Shown one piece after another: positions 19,723 to 31,620 of a stretch of 64,000 nucleotides of DNA (the first letter of the stretch is position 1; each line of letters begins with the position of its first letter). Made by a program: the position numbers and the translations under genes. The notes below the pieces were generated by a model that saw only the letters and a list, made by a program, of their open reading frames with translations, searched no databases and was not told the origin of the DNA. Source of the stretch: Ascaphus truei (Eukaryota; Chordata; Amphibia; Anura; Ascaphidae); assembly GCA_036426205.1 (NCBI GenBank), contig CM071573.1, positions 77,765,114 through 77,829,113 on the forward strand, in the 5' to 3' direction.

Positions 19723-19832
19723 CAGGGGATGGCCAACTCCAGTCCACTGACAGAGCCACCAATGCTAAAGCAGGGATATCCTGAAAACCTGACCTGTTGG
19801 TGGCCCTTGAAGATTGTAGTTGGCCGCCCCTG
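19723..19832. mobile_element. hAT-type MITE (family A), short copy
   Basis: Starts CAGGGGATGGCCAACTCCAG and ends GGCCGCCCCTG. Flanked by CTCCAAGA and CACCAAGA (7 of 8 matching), the expected 8-bp duplication. The left half is internally deleted. Confidence 0.75.
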
Positions 19833-21030
19833 CACCAAGATATTTTGGATCCTTATTCCTCCAAAATAGAGGCTTTACAAGTTTGTTTTAGGGAAGAAAT
19901 AGAGCAGTAGTAGTAGATATACAGTATGTATGAGGGGGGCACAAACGCCAAATGGAAGTAACCTGTATGTTATCACTTATCATAATAGATGTGACCTACA
20001 GTACATAAATGGGTTTCCCTTGCTGAGTTTGCACAGATCAGTACTCATTGGAACCTCATGTCATCTTGGGGGTTCTGTTCTTTCACTGTGAAGGATTTTC
20101 TTCTCACACTTCACTGTGCCTCATACACTGGGAATTTAACCTACCTGTGACACCTTTTTAATGACATGTAATAGCTGCAGTAGACAGTGTATTGATTTGT
20201 AGGGATGGTAAACATGACTCACCCTCCCAAGCCTTACACATGTGTAGTCATATATTATAGCGAAGATATATTCAACAGCTCTGGGAGACCTGGCAAGGAA
20301 TATACACGGCTGGTATTTTAAAGTATACATAGAAGTTATATTTTAAAACATCTATTTGAGAAAGAATTGCCCTTCCTGAAAAATAAAGGGATACAGAAAA
20401 AGGGGCTTGGAAGTGTCTCAGAAGGTACAAGATATCGGCAATCCAAAAATAGCTTTGCACAACATCAAACACAATGTACTTCATGCCAAAGGAAGCAGCA
20501 CGTTTGTAGGGCTATCTTGCATGTAAAGTATTACACAAAATCCTGCATTTACAAGCCTTCAATGCCTCTTATCTCTGACCCTCAACTATGGCCTTTTGAC
20601 CACAACAGTCTCTTTGTAGTAAAATAGCTAACCATAGCTCTGTGGCACTAGGTCTTTACATTCTGGAGATGCCTGCACAGGGGGGATCCAGTGGAAGTCA
20701 TGTTAGCAACATTGCTAAATGACATTTTGCAGAGCGGGGCCGCATTGATCAGTATATAGGGGGTTATAAGTCACTGGGTCTTTTTTTTTATCTTATTTAG
20801 ACAACATAGATGGCTACAGATGTAGCACGGCTTACTATTCCCAGCCCCGCACACGAACAAGCAAAAGTCCACGGCGCTGGGGCTGTTTCTGCCGTGATCA
20901 CACTGCATGGGATCCACGCTTCGGAATGGGATTCCCGCGCAGCGTTAGCCACACTGAAGACGCGGCACAGAAGGTGTTAACTGCACCCATTGCCCTCTGG
21001 ATTTGTAAGTATTAGAAACATACATAGCAT
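19833..21030. other. no feature recognised
   Basis: Ordinary AT-rich sequence between the MITE and the CR1 remnant. No exon-like frame with splice borders and no recognised repeat, apart from a slightly GC-rich spot near 20,820-20,950. Confidence 0.4.
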
Positions 21031-21560
21031 TTGACAGCAGATAAGAATCACTTGACCCACCCACCCTGCCCATGTTCCTCTCTATAGTAAAACCGCAGAC
21101 CCTATTTGATCCTTGGATTTCTTTTATATTTAGGAAAGCGCAATGTAAATTCCAAGCATTTTGAATTATGCTACTGTGAAAGTCTCGACCCCCTGTGCTG
21201 GGAAGCCACGCCATGAATCCACCATGCTTTCTGTGAAAAAGAGCTTCCTTGCATTTCCTCTAAGCTTCTCAACCTCCAGCTTCAGAGCAGAACCTCTTAT
21301 TCTAGCTCTTCTCTTTCTATGAACTGTGCTTGTTCAACCCCATCATGTATTTGCCAGTTTCAGTCATCCTCCCCCCAAACCCTTCTCTCCTTCAGGCTGC
21401 ACATGTGGAGGTCCATCAGTCTCTCCCGGTAGGGTATAGGATGTAGGCAGTGCACCATAAAGTATCCCTTTATTGAACAATCTCTAAGTTACTTATGTCC
21501 TTCTGGAGATCTTGTCCTGGGAACGGAGCACAGTACTGTACATGATCACCAATGGTTATT
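21030..21560 (-). mobile_element. CR1-type LINE remnant (ORF2 C-terminus and 3' region)
   Basis: Minus-strand translation has the CR1-like signature YRERLMDLHMCSLKERR near 21,400-21,440, then ...FFTESMVDSW near 21,225 and ...IIQNAWNLHCA near 21,150. These match the RERL...L.SL..RR and F...V..WN-type end of CR1 ORF2. Stops interrupt it throughout. Confidence 0.5.
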
Positions 21561-21878
21561 ATCATATTGTTATTATCTTTAACCAAAGGGGTTAAGGAAA
21601 GTGCTCCGACTATTTTGTTATTCCCTGGTATCAATGTAACCCATTCCATCCTTTAGCTAAAAGTGGAAGCTCTGTTTAAGCTCTTTTGCATTCATTCTCC
21701 TCTAGATCATAACTTTTTTTTTTAATGCCTGGGCATCACTTTCTCCAAAGCACAAGAATCAAAAACTGCAGACAACTTCTGTGATATTAAAGTCGTACAA
21801 AAGTGTGTGTTTCTTTATGGAGACACAGCTGTGCTACATAAATTTGATGCAAATTGCTAAATTGTTATTGCCCTTTCA

Positions 21879-22094
<216 letters not shown>

Positions 22095-22705
22095 TTAAGA
22101 AGAATTCTGCTGAAACCAAACACAACTATGGATGCCAACTGTGCTACAGGCCAGTGGCCACTGTGTTAGAACGAATATACCACTGACTTTCCATGGTACA
22201 CAATGTTTAATGAATGCACAATCAGGATATACCTCAGGTTTTCCACTGTTTATTACAATATATCCTCACATACAGTATGGGCTGAAGGAGCAAGAATGTT
22301 GCCTACAGTATGTAATCCGTCTGGAATCTTAGTGTCAGTTTTTTGTGACCTTACGAAAGTCGCTTTACCTTCTTATAGCCCCCTAAAAATACTGTGAACT
22401 ATTTGGGAAAGAGACTGGTGCTTGAAACCTTGAAACATTATATGTATAGTGCTGTGTACATTGTCAGTGCCATATAACATTTTCTCTCATTATAACAGAT
22501 TTTTCCACATTAATGTTGTACAGTATAACGTAATGCCATTCATGTAAAAAGTCTTTTAATATCAATCACATTTTCTTTCAAATGAATAAATAAATTGTCC
22601 GCGTGAGGCTTTTTAAATTAATAGGTTGTGATACTAAGTGCCCAATCATAGCAGAATGTTGCAGCTTCATCCCAGCTTGTGCTGATCTCTCAAAAATTAA
22701 ACTCA

Positions 22706-22936
<231 letters not shown>

Positions 22937-23287
22937 CTACGATAGGGATTTTAAACACATCAAGGGCACCGATGAGATGCAAACAGGAAAGATATTTCAG
23001 AGGAAGAGGAGCGAGAGGTCACGATCTGAAACTGGATGGGCGGTATAGTCAGAGGAGATGTGAGAAAGAACGTCTTCACTGCAAAACAGAGGAGGGGGAG
23101 GCTAAGGGAATTAAAATCTATTCAATATATTGAAAGGCATTGTCTCATGTATTGGCGTTACAATAGAGCCAAAGTAGTCAGCAATGTACTACTGTCTCCA
23201 CCATTTGTAATAGTTGTTTCGATATTAAGACTAGTACTGTATGTTTTATATTAAATCAGAGTGCTAAACAGCCTTGTAAATGTAGGA

Positions 23288-23665
23288 CCAGAAAGCATAA
23301 TAAGGGCGCAGTCCCAGTGTGCACTGTAGCAAGTGTGCCCGTGGGGGTGGGGGGTGGCGCGTTCACAGCGCTGCACTGCGATCTGCAGTCTGGGAGAAGA
23401 TGCAGGAGATTGTGACGGGGGGCGTGGCTGGGGATTTCCAGGGGCTTGGCCATGACCTCACACGGCTGGTTCGCCCTCATTGGCTGTACCACTGGCGGGG
23501 GCGTGGCCACCCTCTCCGTCGCAAATTGTAAACACAATTTGAATGTCTTTGTTAAAATTGGTAGTAGAGCGCGGCTGCGCATTCCGCGCGCAGGCACATA
23601 CTGGGCCCAGCCCCATTGAGGGACGGTGTTTGTACGCTCAGTAGAAGGCACTGGGGACGCAGCCT
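23288..23665. mobile_element. TIR element with GGCGCAGTCCCAGTG ends
   Basis: Left end AAGGGCGCAGTCCCAGTGTGC and right end GCACTGGGGACGCAGCCTAAC are imperfect inverted repeats. The GC-rich core (GTTCGCCCTCATTGGCTG, CCCTCTCCGTCGCA) has a related copy at 32,390-32,630 in the opposite orientation. Non-coding MITE; superfamily not resolved. Confidence 0.55.
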
Positions 23666-23939
23666 AACTATAATCACTGCACTGTATCCTGTACTTCTGC
23701 TTGTCTGGCCAGAAGTCCTATCTAATGGAGGGAAAGAAGACCCAGTAGAGCAGCAGTTCAAACGTTGTGGGGATCAAGGTCGAGTTCTAGATCACATATC
23801 AGAAAATCACAACATTAGAGAACCAGCAAAAAAATGTTTTTAGAGCAACATTTGTCCAAAACGGAAAACGACAGGACTATTCCATATGATGTTATGTGAG
23901 GATCAGTATGGAACGAAACATTTATACAAATCCCTAGGC

Positions 23940-24210
23940 CTGGGGTGGGCAACTCCAGTCCTCAAGGGCCACCAAGGGGTCAGATTTTGAGGATATCCCT
24001 GCTTCAGCACAGGTGGCTAAATCATTGACTCAATATTCAACTCCAGTCCTCAAGGGCCACCAACAGGTCAGGTTTTGAGGATATCTCTGCTTCAGCAGAG
24101 GAGGCTCAATCTTTGACTGAGCCACTGATTGAGCCACCTGTGCTGAAGCAGGGATATCCTGAAAACCTCACCTATTTGTGGCGCTTGAGGACTGGAGTTG
24201 CCCACCCCTG
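23940..24210. mobile_element. hAT-type MITE (family A) with perfect TSD
   Basis: Termini CTGGGGTGGGCAACTCCAG and CTGGAGTTGCCCACCCCTG, flanked on both sides by CCCTAGGC (23,932-23,939; 24,211-24,218). The left half is duplicated: CTCCAGTCCTCAAGGGCC occurs twice. An 8-bp duplication and CAGGGGTG ends are hAT features. Confidence 0.9.
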
Positions 24211-24218
24211 CCCTAGGC

Positions 24219-24990
24219 ATTTTAACCCCATTGCTATCAAAGTGACCAGGAACGCATTGCTTTGCGCTGATGACCCATCTAACTGCAAAGGTGTTAAAAT
24301 CTCAAAGCAGCTGACCAAATGTGTCCAGTTTAGCAATTCACACCTCCAAAGTGAAGCAGGGACCTGTTTCATTTTAGTGTCAGTGCGGGGTGTATTTCTG
24401 TTTCAGATGCTCAGGGCTACTATGTGCTGAGACAGACAAGGGCCGTGCCCGCAGGATGCTAATTACATGACATTTTCGGGAGGCAGGTACTCTGAATAAC
24501 AATGTATGAGGCTTGTTTGCAAACTGTGCTGAAGTAAAATCCATGGGTTATAGGATACCATTAATTGTTTCAAATTATTGGTGCTGGCTCCGATTGAAAG
24601 ATTTACAAAAGAACAGAAAATAGGAAAACCCGACACATAATGTTTGCACTGTTATTATCGATGTTGCATTCAGCATTCTCTCGTGGCAACATGTCTATTT
24701 ACGCAGTTCACAGAAGTAAATGGTTGCACCTAACTGAGGAAACTGTTTGGCAGTGAATAAAAAGTTACACAGTCATTTAGTTATAAGAAGGTCTTAAAAA
24801 ACAAAGAAAGGCCCACTTTTTCTAAGTGGTGCTATTTCACGAGAAACCCGCAGGCGCCGAGAGATGCCCTATGACCCATTCAAATGAGGTGTTTCCTTGT
24901 CTTATGGAATAGCACTGCTTACAAACATATGGCCAGAAATGTCATTTTTCAGGAAATTTTGAGAACGTAAATCTATCTATATTTTTGAAA
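24219..24990. other. no feature recognised
   Basis: AT-rich sequence without exon-like frames, terminal repeats or tandem structure that I can see. Confidence 0.4.
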
Positions 24991-25009
24991 CCATTGTATG
25001 TCCGTGTCT

Positions 25010-25590
25010 AGGGGGAATCTGATTGATCCGACGGCCGCTGCCCTCCCACGGCTCTCATTGGCTCACCCCCCCTGTGTCCCACCCCCCCACGGCTCTCATT
25101 GGCCGGTGTACCTCGCCCCCCTCCCCTCCACGTGTGTCCCGCCCTCCACGCCTACACCGCGTGCCCCTCTGAGCGCAGTGCAGCCGCAGATTCTCCTCAC
25201 CGAGCGCCCCTGCAACCCTCCCAGCCGCACCTCACACACGGCCCGCCATCTGCCGCAAAACCACCGGCCACACCCGGGCCGCAATCTCCATCCGCACCGC
25301 CGCCGGATCAGTCCCTCACACCAGCATTACCACCCCCCTCGAAGCGCACCATCAGCCCCTCTCACCGTCGCCTCTCTCCCTGCCGCTCACCTCACATGGC
25401 CGCACACAGCATACTCCAGGCCGTCCGCCTCTTCTCCCCGCACGCCGCACACTTACGTGCCCTCACCTCTCTCCCGCACGCCGCACACTTACGGCCCTCG
25501 CCTCTCTCCCTGCCGTCACCTCTCCCGCACGCCGCACACTCCGCACAGGCCTGCACAACACGCGCCCCACTGTGCGGACCGCGGCGGCTG
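25010..25590. other. C-rich, CpG-containing segment
   Basis: Strongly C-rich on the plus strand with GCTCTCATTGG twice (25,051 and 25,091) and repeated CGCACGCCGCACACTTACG. The long open frames here (up to 346 aa) follow from base composition and lack conserved residues. It may be the edge of a promoter or only low-complexity DNA; the surrounding sequence appears noisy. Confidence 0.35.
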
Positions 25591-25870
25591 CTTTGCTCCT
25601 CCTCATCCCAGCCCGCTCTCCCTCCCCCTGAGAGCCGAGCCCGCTCTCCCCTTCCTCCCCGGGGACCGAGCCCCCTCTCCCCTTCCTCCCCCGGGGGAGC
25701 CGAGCCCGCTCTCCTCCCCTCTCCCTTCCTCCCCGGGGGGCCAGCCCGCTCTCCCCTTCCTCCCCGGGGAGCCGAGCCCGCTCTCTCCCCTCCCCCCGGG
25801 TGAGCCGAGCCCGCTCTCCCCTTCCTCCCCGGGAGCCAGCCCGCTCTCAAGTAGGCCCGCTCTCGAGCGG
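25590..25870. repeat. ~36-bp minisatellite (CCCGCTCTCCCCTTCCTCCC)
   Basis: About eight units of CCGCTCTCCCCTTCCTCCCC followed by GGGGAGCCGAGC, with unit-length variation. Open frames across it are by-products. Confidence 0.85.
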
Positions 25871-25914
25871 CCTCGCATATCCCGCCTGATCGAGTTGATG
25901 TGAGGTGCAGGGGA

Positions 25915-26745
25915 TATATGCAAGGGGAGGGGGGGGGGATGGGCAAGGGGAGGGGGGGGATGAGTTTCGCAAGGGAGGGGGATGATGATGAAAGGGGAGG
26001 GTGGGGTGATGATGTCAAGGGGAGGGGGGATGATGAATGTGCAGGGGGGGATGATGATGGCACAGGGGGGGAATTATGAGGTGCAAGGGGGGATGAGATG
26101 TGCAGGGTGGGATGATGTGTCAGGGGGGTTGATGATGTGCAAGGGGGGGGGTGATGATATGCAGGGGGGTGTGATGATGTGCAGGGGGGGGGTGATGATA
26201 TGTGAAGGGGGGATGATGATTGTGATGGGGGGGATGCTGATGTGCAAGGGGGGATATGATGTGCAAAAGATGCATATGACGGGGCGGGGGGTGTAAGTTG
26301 GGTGTGAGACTTATTGTGTCGCGGTTGGTACAGTGCGTTTCTGGTGTGATCAGCGCTGTTTGATTTTTTGCAAGGGGGGATGATGATGTAAGGGGGGATA
26401 CGGTGATGTGCAAGGGGATTGATATGTGTCAAAGGGGGATATGATCATGTGCAAGGGGGGGGATGATGATCGCAGGGGGGGATAGTGATGATGTGCAAGG
26501 TGGGGGATATGATGATGATGCAAGGGGGGGGGATGATGATGTTCAAGGTGGGGGGGATGATTTTAAAGGGGTAATTTGATGTGCCGGGGATGGTTGGGGG
26601 GATGATTGCAAGGGAGGGGAGGGGGAGGTTGGATGATGGTGCAGGGACGGGGGGGGGGTGATGATGTGCAAGGGGAGGGGGGGTGATGATGTTGCAAGGG
26701 GAGTGGGGTTTATGCATTTGGGCAAGGGTAGGGGGGGTTGATGAT
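25915..26745. repeat. degenerate G-rich array (GATGATGTGCAAGGGGGG)
   Basis: About 830 bp of 16-20-bp units GATGATGTGCA followed by four to nine G. Unit lengths vary irregularly, in keeping with homopolymer errors as well as mutation. The G runs on one strand would favour quadruplexes. Confidence 0.85.
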
Positions 26746-26764
26746 GTTCAGGGGCACTATGTCA

Positions 26765-26965
26765 CGACCATGTAGTCCACGCACGCACATGTAACTTGCT
26801 AAAGAATTGAGGGGTCGATGGACGAAACGTTGGGTTGGCTCAAATAACTCGGAGTTGTTAGATTTTCGAATCGTGATGTGGGCGCCCGGTGTTCCTGTCT
26901 GCAGACTGATCTGAGGACTGGAAACGGGCTTTCGTTCAGCCAGGGACCACCGGTAATCTGTTATC
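26765..26965 (+). other. Penelope-type GGTCGATGGACGAAACGTTGG box and flank
   Basis: TTGAGGGGTCGATGGACGAAACGTTGGG at about 26,807-26,834 shows a GTC/GAC mini-stem followed by GAAAC, as in the box at 931-972. The downstream flank looks like a repeat UTR. No RT is attached. Confidence 0.4.
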
Positions 26966-27137
26966 ATTGAAATATTGTTCTAAGTGTTGCAGCCTCACTT
27001 CTATGTCTGGACTAAAAGAAACGTTTTAAACAACATTTTTTGATTTACTAGAATGGGAAAAAAAAAAAGGGGGACAAGAAGTGTGAAAACTATTTTCTTG
27101 ACGAACAACCATTAGGTAACAGCGATGGGGAGCTTAC

Positions 27138-27183
27138 ATTCTTCTCGGACAGTCGTAGCCAACACTGCGTGTTTCACACAATG
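27138..27183 (-). CDS. TSPAN14: TSPAN14 exon (end of large loop), damaged frame
   Basis: On the minus strand AACACGCAGTGT then GGCTACGAC encode NTQC and GYD, the conserved NTQCGYD motif of this tetraspanin group, but an extra T separates the two parts. A GTAAGC donor follows at 27,137. The preceding intron end, GCATGCAAAG, is a weak acceptor. The length fits a ~48-bp exon. The frame break is probably a consensus error, because neighbouring exons in the noisy 25-31 kb stretch show similar single-base indels. Confidence 0.55.
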
Positions 27184-27499
27184 CTTTGCATGCGAGACAG
27201 AAATAGGAGAGATCGTAATTAAAGCAGGAAAGGGGGTGGGATTTGAGGAGGCAGCAATCTCTGCGATTTCCACACGGAACGCTCAATTGTAAACAAGAAG
27301 TGTAAGTACAGCAAAACACCCCACTACTGACAACCCTCGGTTACCGAGGCTCCGCGCGGGAACAAGAATACACAATCCAGGCAAATTCCAAGGCAGCATG
27401 GGGCTGTGTGGGAGCCTCACTTGGGTTAATATAATGATTAAAAATCAGTAGAGGATAAAGTATCTGTGTGCTTAAATTTAGCATAGGTTGAACTTATGG

Positions 27500-28265
27500 A
27501 CACCCGTTATTTTTCAACTCTCAATTGGACTATTAATAGCAAATGTAACTAGCACAATGTAACATCAAAATGTAAATTACAGCCGAATGATTAAAACTAT
27601 GCACCAATGTAACTATATAAACTATGCACCAATGTAACCACTATAACTATGACCAGTGTACAAATCGCTAACTAATTAAACTGATAACCTAGGCACCAAT
27701 GTAAGTATATAAATATGACACCCGTAAACTATGGAACTATGACCAATGTAGACTATAGATAACTAGTGCACCAATGTAACTAAATATACTATGCACCATG
27801 AAACGATAGTAACTATGCACCCAATGTAACTATTATAACTGGCACAAGGTACGGTTTTTAATGATGTATAACAAGTGATACATCTCATATAACTATTGCA
27901 CAAGTTTTGTTAGACTAATATAATCATGAACAATAACTATGCACCATGTAACTATGCACCATGAACTACTAGTACTATGCCTAAGTAACTAGGCACCAAT
28001 TAAGAAGAATATGCTGAACTTTAAACCTATGCAACAATGGTGTTAACTATATAACTATGCACCATGTAACTATTATAAGAATGCACAGTACTATGCATCC
28101 AAGAATATGTAACCTGTAACTTGCACCATGTAATAAGCTGCACAATGTAAACTATGCACCAATGTAAACTAGGCACCAATGTACTAGATATGGCACCTGA
28201 ATTATAACCTATGCACCAATTGTAACATAATAACTATGCACCCAATGTAACTATATAACATCCCA
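27500..28265. repeat. degenerate ~22-bp array (ACTATGCACCAATGTAACTATA)
   Basis: Some 30 units of CTATGCACCAATGTAACTATAA, with many single-base losses and insertions and a last trace near 28,420. It lies in the TSPAN14 intron. Confidence 0.85.
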
Positions 28266-28485
28266 AAAGGGACACAGGAAGATGCATAGGTCAAATCCCT
28301 ATATAAAGCACTCCGCCAACATAGGAGGTGACAACCATAAAGCATACTTCACCCAATGTGCAACGATTTTTGTGTACCAGATATAACTAGATCTAAAACG
28401 AGTGCACTAATGGGAATATGCACCAAATGTGTAAAACTATAATGTGGCGAAGATCAAGTATATGGAATCAACGGCTTATTGACAG

Positions 28486-28513
28486 ACCTAAGGGGGGGGG
28501 GGGGGGGGGAGGA
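28486..28513. repeat. poly-G tract
   Basis: AAGG followed by some 20 G, then AGGAGC. Likely length-unstable and unreliable in the assembly. Confidence 0.8.
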
Positions 28514-28880
28514 GCAAAAAATACAATCACACCAAGAGGGGATTATTCATTCCTAATCAGGGAAGTCCCTTAGACAGCTTTTGGATTGCGTGGGTGCAAT
28601 GCTCGTGCGGTCACTCAGACCAGCAAAAGGGTCAACAAACTGATAAATAATTGTTTTTCCACATTATAAACAAGTAAAATCTCCAAATAAAAATAAATAT
28701 CCCGGTTTATTTAAGTCATCCCCACATAGTGATATTTTCCCAGTTGGCTATGATATTTGATGGATGAGTGGGAGAGGGGCGGGGGAGGGGGGTGGGTCTA
28801 AAGCACCTTGCCTGACGGGGGGTGGCACTGCTGCAGTGTTTGGGCCGTTGGCGGTAGGGCGGCACGTGTAGCGGACTCAC

Positions 28881-29007
28881 GCCGGATCCGCGATAAGGCG
28901 CAGGAGAAGGGGACGCCGCCACTTCTCCGCGTCAGATTCACACTGGAGCAGTTGAAGGATTCTTCGGTCACCCAATCGTCTGGTCCCTGAGCCCCACAGC
29001 ACTGATT
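28881..29007 (-). CDS. TSPAN14: TSPAN14 exon (CCG motif and PFSC of the large extracellular loop)
   Basis: The minus strand encodes NQCCGAQGPDDW, then FNCS and, after eight residues, GGVPFSC, followed by a GTGAGT donor at 28,880. CCG-x-x-x-x-DW, FNCS and GVPFSC are the signature of the C8 tetraspanins (TSPAN5/14/17/33 group). The Cys expected before GVPFSC reads Gly. A base appears missing in the expected Cys-Cys after PFS: shifting the frame there gives IADPA up to the splice site, matching the family's DPA. The 5' border is unclear: an AG lies before TGCTGT, but NQ upstream also fits the family. Confidence 0.72.
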
Positions 29008-29227
29008 GTGGATGGAAACATGCGTTTAAATCAATAATATAATAATCCTGCGATTTATAAGTCAGGGCGACTGACCAGGGGGGGAACTGACCCCCGGGAC
29101 GGTCACTTTATTAGTAAGGGTCCGGTGCAGAAGAGAAAAGCTGTGCGTGCACATTTCGCCCGAGCAGGGTGGCGACGGCAGAACCCAGCAGCTCCTCTCT
29201 CGGCGTGGGGTGCTGGTATGGCAAGGC

Positions 29228-29553
29228 GCGATAATATTCCGGCGACGCGACGTCGTGTCAAAACAAATGTATTGACTCCGTCGCGTGCGCTTATAGTAGG
29301 TATAGATCGCTGGAAGTCAGTGAAATTTTATTTTTTCAGGCACCGTAGCGTCACCGGGACACATGATGCATGGATGTAGTGTGTGCATTAGGCCGCGTTT
29401 ATAGTCCCAGCGACTTCAACGCTGCGGTCACTGAAAAATCAATTTGATTTTACTTCCAGCGATCGCAACCAAGCTCCGTCCCCACTATAAGCGCACGCGA
29501 AGGATTCAATGCATTTGTTTTGACGCAACGTCGCCGGGACTATAAGCGTGGCC
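29228..29553. mobile_element. two opposed MITE copies (GGCCGCGTTTATAGTCCC ends)
   Basis: 29,390-29,553 has inverted ends GGCCGCGTTTATAGTCCCAGCGAC / GTCGCCGGGACTATAAGCGTGGCC in shorter matching blocks. 29,228-29,370 is a decayed reverse-complement copy (GTGTCAAAACAAATG, GCGTGCGCTTATAG, GATCGCTGGAAGT). The right copy abuts the first unit of the 22-bp array. Confidence 0.65.
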
Positions 29554-30425
29554 CTGCATGTAGCACGTATATATCCTGCATGTAGCACGTATATATCCTG
29601 CATGTAGCACGTATATATCCTGCATGTAGCACGTATATATCTGCATGTAGCACGTATATTTCGCTGCATGTAGCACAGCTAATATATCCTGAATGTGCAC
29701 GATATATCCTGCACGTACATGGTGATTGCATAGCACGTATATATCCTGGCTATGCACGTATCTATATCTGCATGTAGCACGTATATCGTCCTGCCTATGT
29801 ACGCACGTAATATATCCTGCATGTAGCACGTATATATCCTGCATGTAGCAAGTATATATCCTGCATGTGCACGTATATATCCGCATGTAGCACGTATATA
29901 TCCTGGCATGTACGCACACGTATATATCCGCATGTAGCACGTATATATCCTGCATGTAGCACGTATATATCCTGCATGTAGCACGTATATATCCTGCATG
30001 TACACGTATATATCTGCATGTAGCACGTATATATCCTGCATGTAGCAGAGTATATTCCTGCATTAGCACGTAATATGCATGCGCAGTATATATCCTGCAT
30101 GTGCACTAATCTGCCATGTAGCACGTATATATCCTGCATGTAGCACGTATATATCTGCATGTCAGCGTCAATCCAATCGGTCCACGTATTTATCCTGCTG
30201 TCGGCACGTGATAATCCTGCGTAGCTTATTTCGAGTAGCACGTATATATCCTGAATGTAGAACCACTTGTAGCAGATGACCGTGCATCTGTAGACGTATT
30301 ATATCCTGCATGTAGCAACGATAATCCTGCATGTAGAGTATATATCCTGCCATGTAGCACGTAATTCCTGCGCATGTAGCACGGATATATCAGCATGAGC
30401 ACGTATATATTCCTGACATGTAGGT
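29554..30425. repeat. 22-bp array (GCATGTAGCACGTATATATCCT)
   Basis: About 40 units over 870 bp. The first five are clean; later ones carry many 1-2 bp indels. ACGTATATAT gives alternating purine/pyrimidine stretches. It lies in the TSPAN14 intron; the 187-aa open frame and others across it are repeat artefacts. Confidence 0.92.
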
Positions 30426-30758
30426 ACCGCTTAGTATATCTGGAGAGGTGGAATTTTCTAGATAAAAAGTGGGGTTTAGTGAATGAAGGCAGCGCCCGAG
30501 GGAACGCTGTGGCTGTCCACTGCTGAAGGGAGGGTGAGAGAATGACACACACAGTGGGGAGGAGAGAGGAGGAGGGGGGGCGGACCGAGAAACAGCGCGC
30601 GTGCACACACACAGGGGTGAAGACACGCACGCATACACAGTGCGGAAGACACACGCGCACAATGCGGAAGAGACACACACATATACGAGTGCCTGTGTAT
30701 ATAGTGAGAAATCAAAGCTAAGGTGTAGGGCAGAGGAGTTTATAAGGCCCATTCGTAC

Positions 30759-30936
30759 CGCTTTCTGCAAGGAATCAATGAGGTTCTGCAGGTCGATATC
30801 GTCCCGATACGCCTTGATGTTGTTCTCGAAAAATCCGGTGGCGTCATGTCCCTCGACACAAGTCCGTGGACAGGAGAACGGACAGGACGGCTACAGCCAA
30901 CTCCATGAAAAAGATCAAGACGATGGCACCGCAGAA
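30759..30936 (-). CDS. TSPAN14: TSPAN14 exon (third transmembrane segment and start of large loop)
   Basis: Acceptor GCACAG before 30,936 and donor GTACGA after 30,759. The 5' part encodes FCGAIVLIFFMELAVAVLSV, the third membrane helix; the 3' part, in another frame, encodes GFFENNIKAYRDDIDLQ and NLIDSLQKA, the conserved YRDDIDLQNLID segment. Between them the frame shifts near 30,860-30,885, consistent with a few indels in the consensus. The identity of both halves is clear; the exact loop residues between them are not. Confidence 0.82.
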
Positions 30937-31002
30937 CTGTGCAGGGATACGTGGGCCAGAGGTTACACTGTGCAGGACTTATACAGAGCGCGAGAGAGCG
31001 AG

Positions 31003-31055
31003 CTAGCGCGAGAGAGAGAGCGAGAGAGAGAGCGAGAGAGAGAGCGAGAGAGAGG
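31003..31055. repeat. GAGAGAGAGC microsatellite
   Basis: Purine-rich GA repeats with periodic C, in the intron between two TSPAN14 exons; open frames rich in SLALSLAL or RERERE derive from it. Confidence 0.9.
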
Positions 31056-31109
31056 CAATTCATAGAGAGGCATAAAGTTGGAAATAGTTTTTGCAGGCGA
31101 GCGACTTAC

Positions 31110-31256
31110 AAACTTCAGAAGACAGATATTCTCTCGGAGGGCTCCCACGCAGCCAGCGAAACCCAGCGTGAACATAATGACTCCAACCAGCAGCACCAGC
31201 CACACCGGGTCAAAGCCATGGAGACGGGTCACTTTAGTTATGTCCGACAATATCCC
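31110..31256 (-). CDS. TSPAN14: TSPAN14 exon (second transmembrane segment)
   Basis: 147 bp = 49 codons, phase 0, acceptor TTTCTCAG before 31,256 and donor GTAAGT after 31,110. It encodes GILSDITKVTRLHGFDPVWL, a hydrophobic helix, then GFAGCVGALRENICLLKF. ILSD-x-TKVTR-x-HG-x-DP and GFAGCVGALRENICLL match TSPAN14 better than TSPAN5, 17 or 33. TSPAN14 belongs to the tetraspanins that escort ADAM10 through the secretory pathway (family knowledge). The frame is intact. Confidence 0.9.
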
Positions 31257-31593
31257 CTGAGAAATAAGCACAGACACAGCCCTTAGTATATGTACAAACA
31301 TACATGTGACACTGGCTCCTACCAACATTATACACAGTATAAAAGTATCTCTCAAGGACTAGCATCAACCACCGATTAGAAACATCAAGTGTGTAGATAG
31401 ATAGATATAGATATGCTTTGTATACACACACAAAATGGAAGTGGAAAGGCGCTCCCGAAACATTGTGACCAGAATATGATGTTGTGCTCGGTTCAGTGAT
31501 AACAGGACACAAAAAGATGGAAGAGGCAGCACACCCCGATACTGCAACAACAATACTCTATTACAAAAACACAACCAACGGTCCCGTCGCAAC

Positions 31594-31620
31594 TGGGAAC
31601 ACACACACACACACACACAA
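31594..31620. repeat. CA microsatellite
   Basis: Uninterrupted ACACAC run in a TSPAN14 intron. Confidence 0.85.

Noticed and set aside
25099..26432. Frames up to 346 aa in the C-rich and G-rich arrays
   Set aside because: Explained by low-complexity composition without stop codons; no conserved residues or splice sites.
29506..30069. 187-aa frame with ATCRIYTCYMQDIYVLH repeats
   Set aside because: Direct translation of the 22-bp minisatellite; frame continuity is chance given a unit that lacks stops.
30390..30770. 126-aa minus frame next to a TSPAN14 exon
   Set aside because: Cys/Val/His-rich product of CA/CG-rich repeats; no tetraspanin residues.
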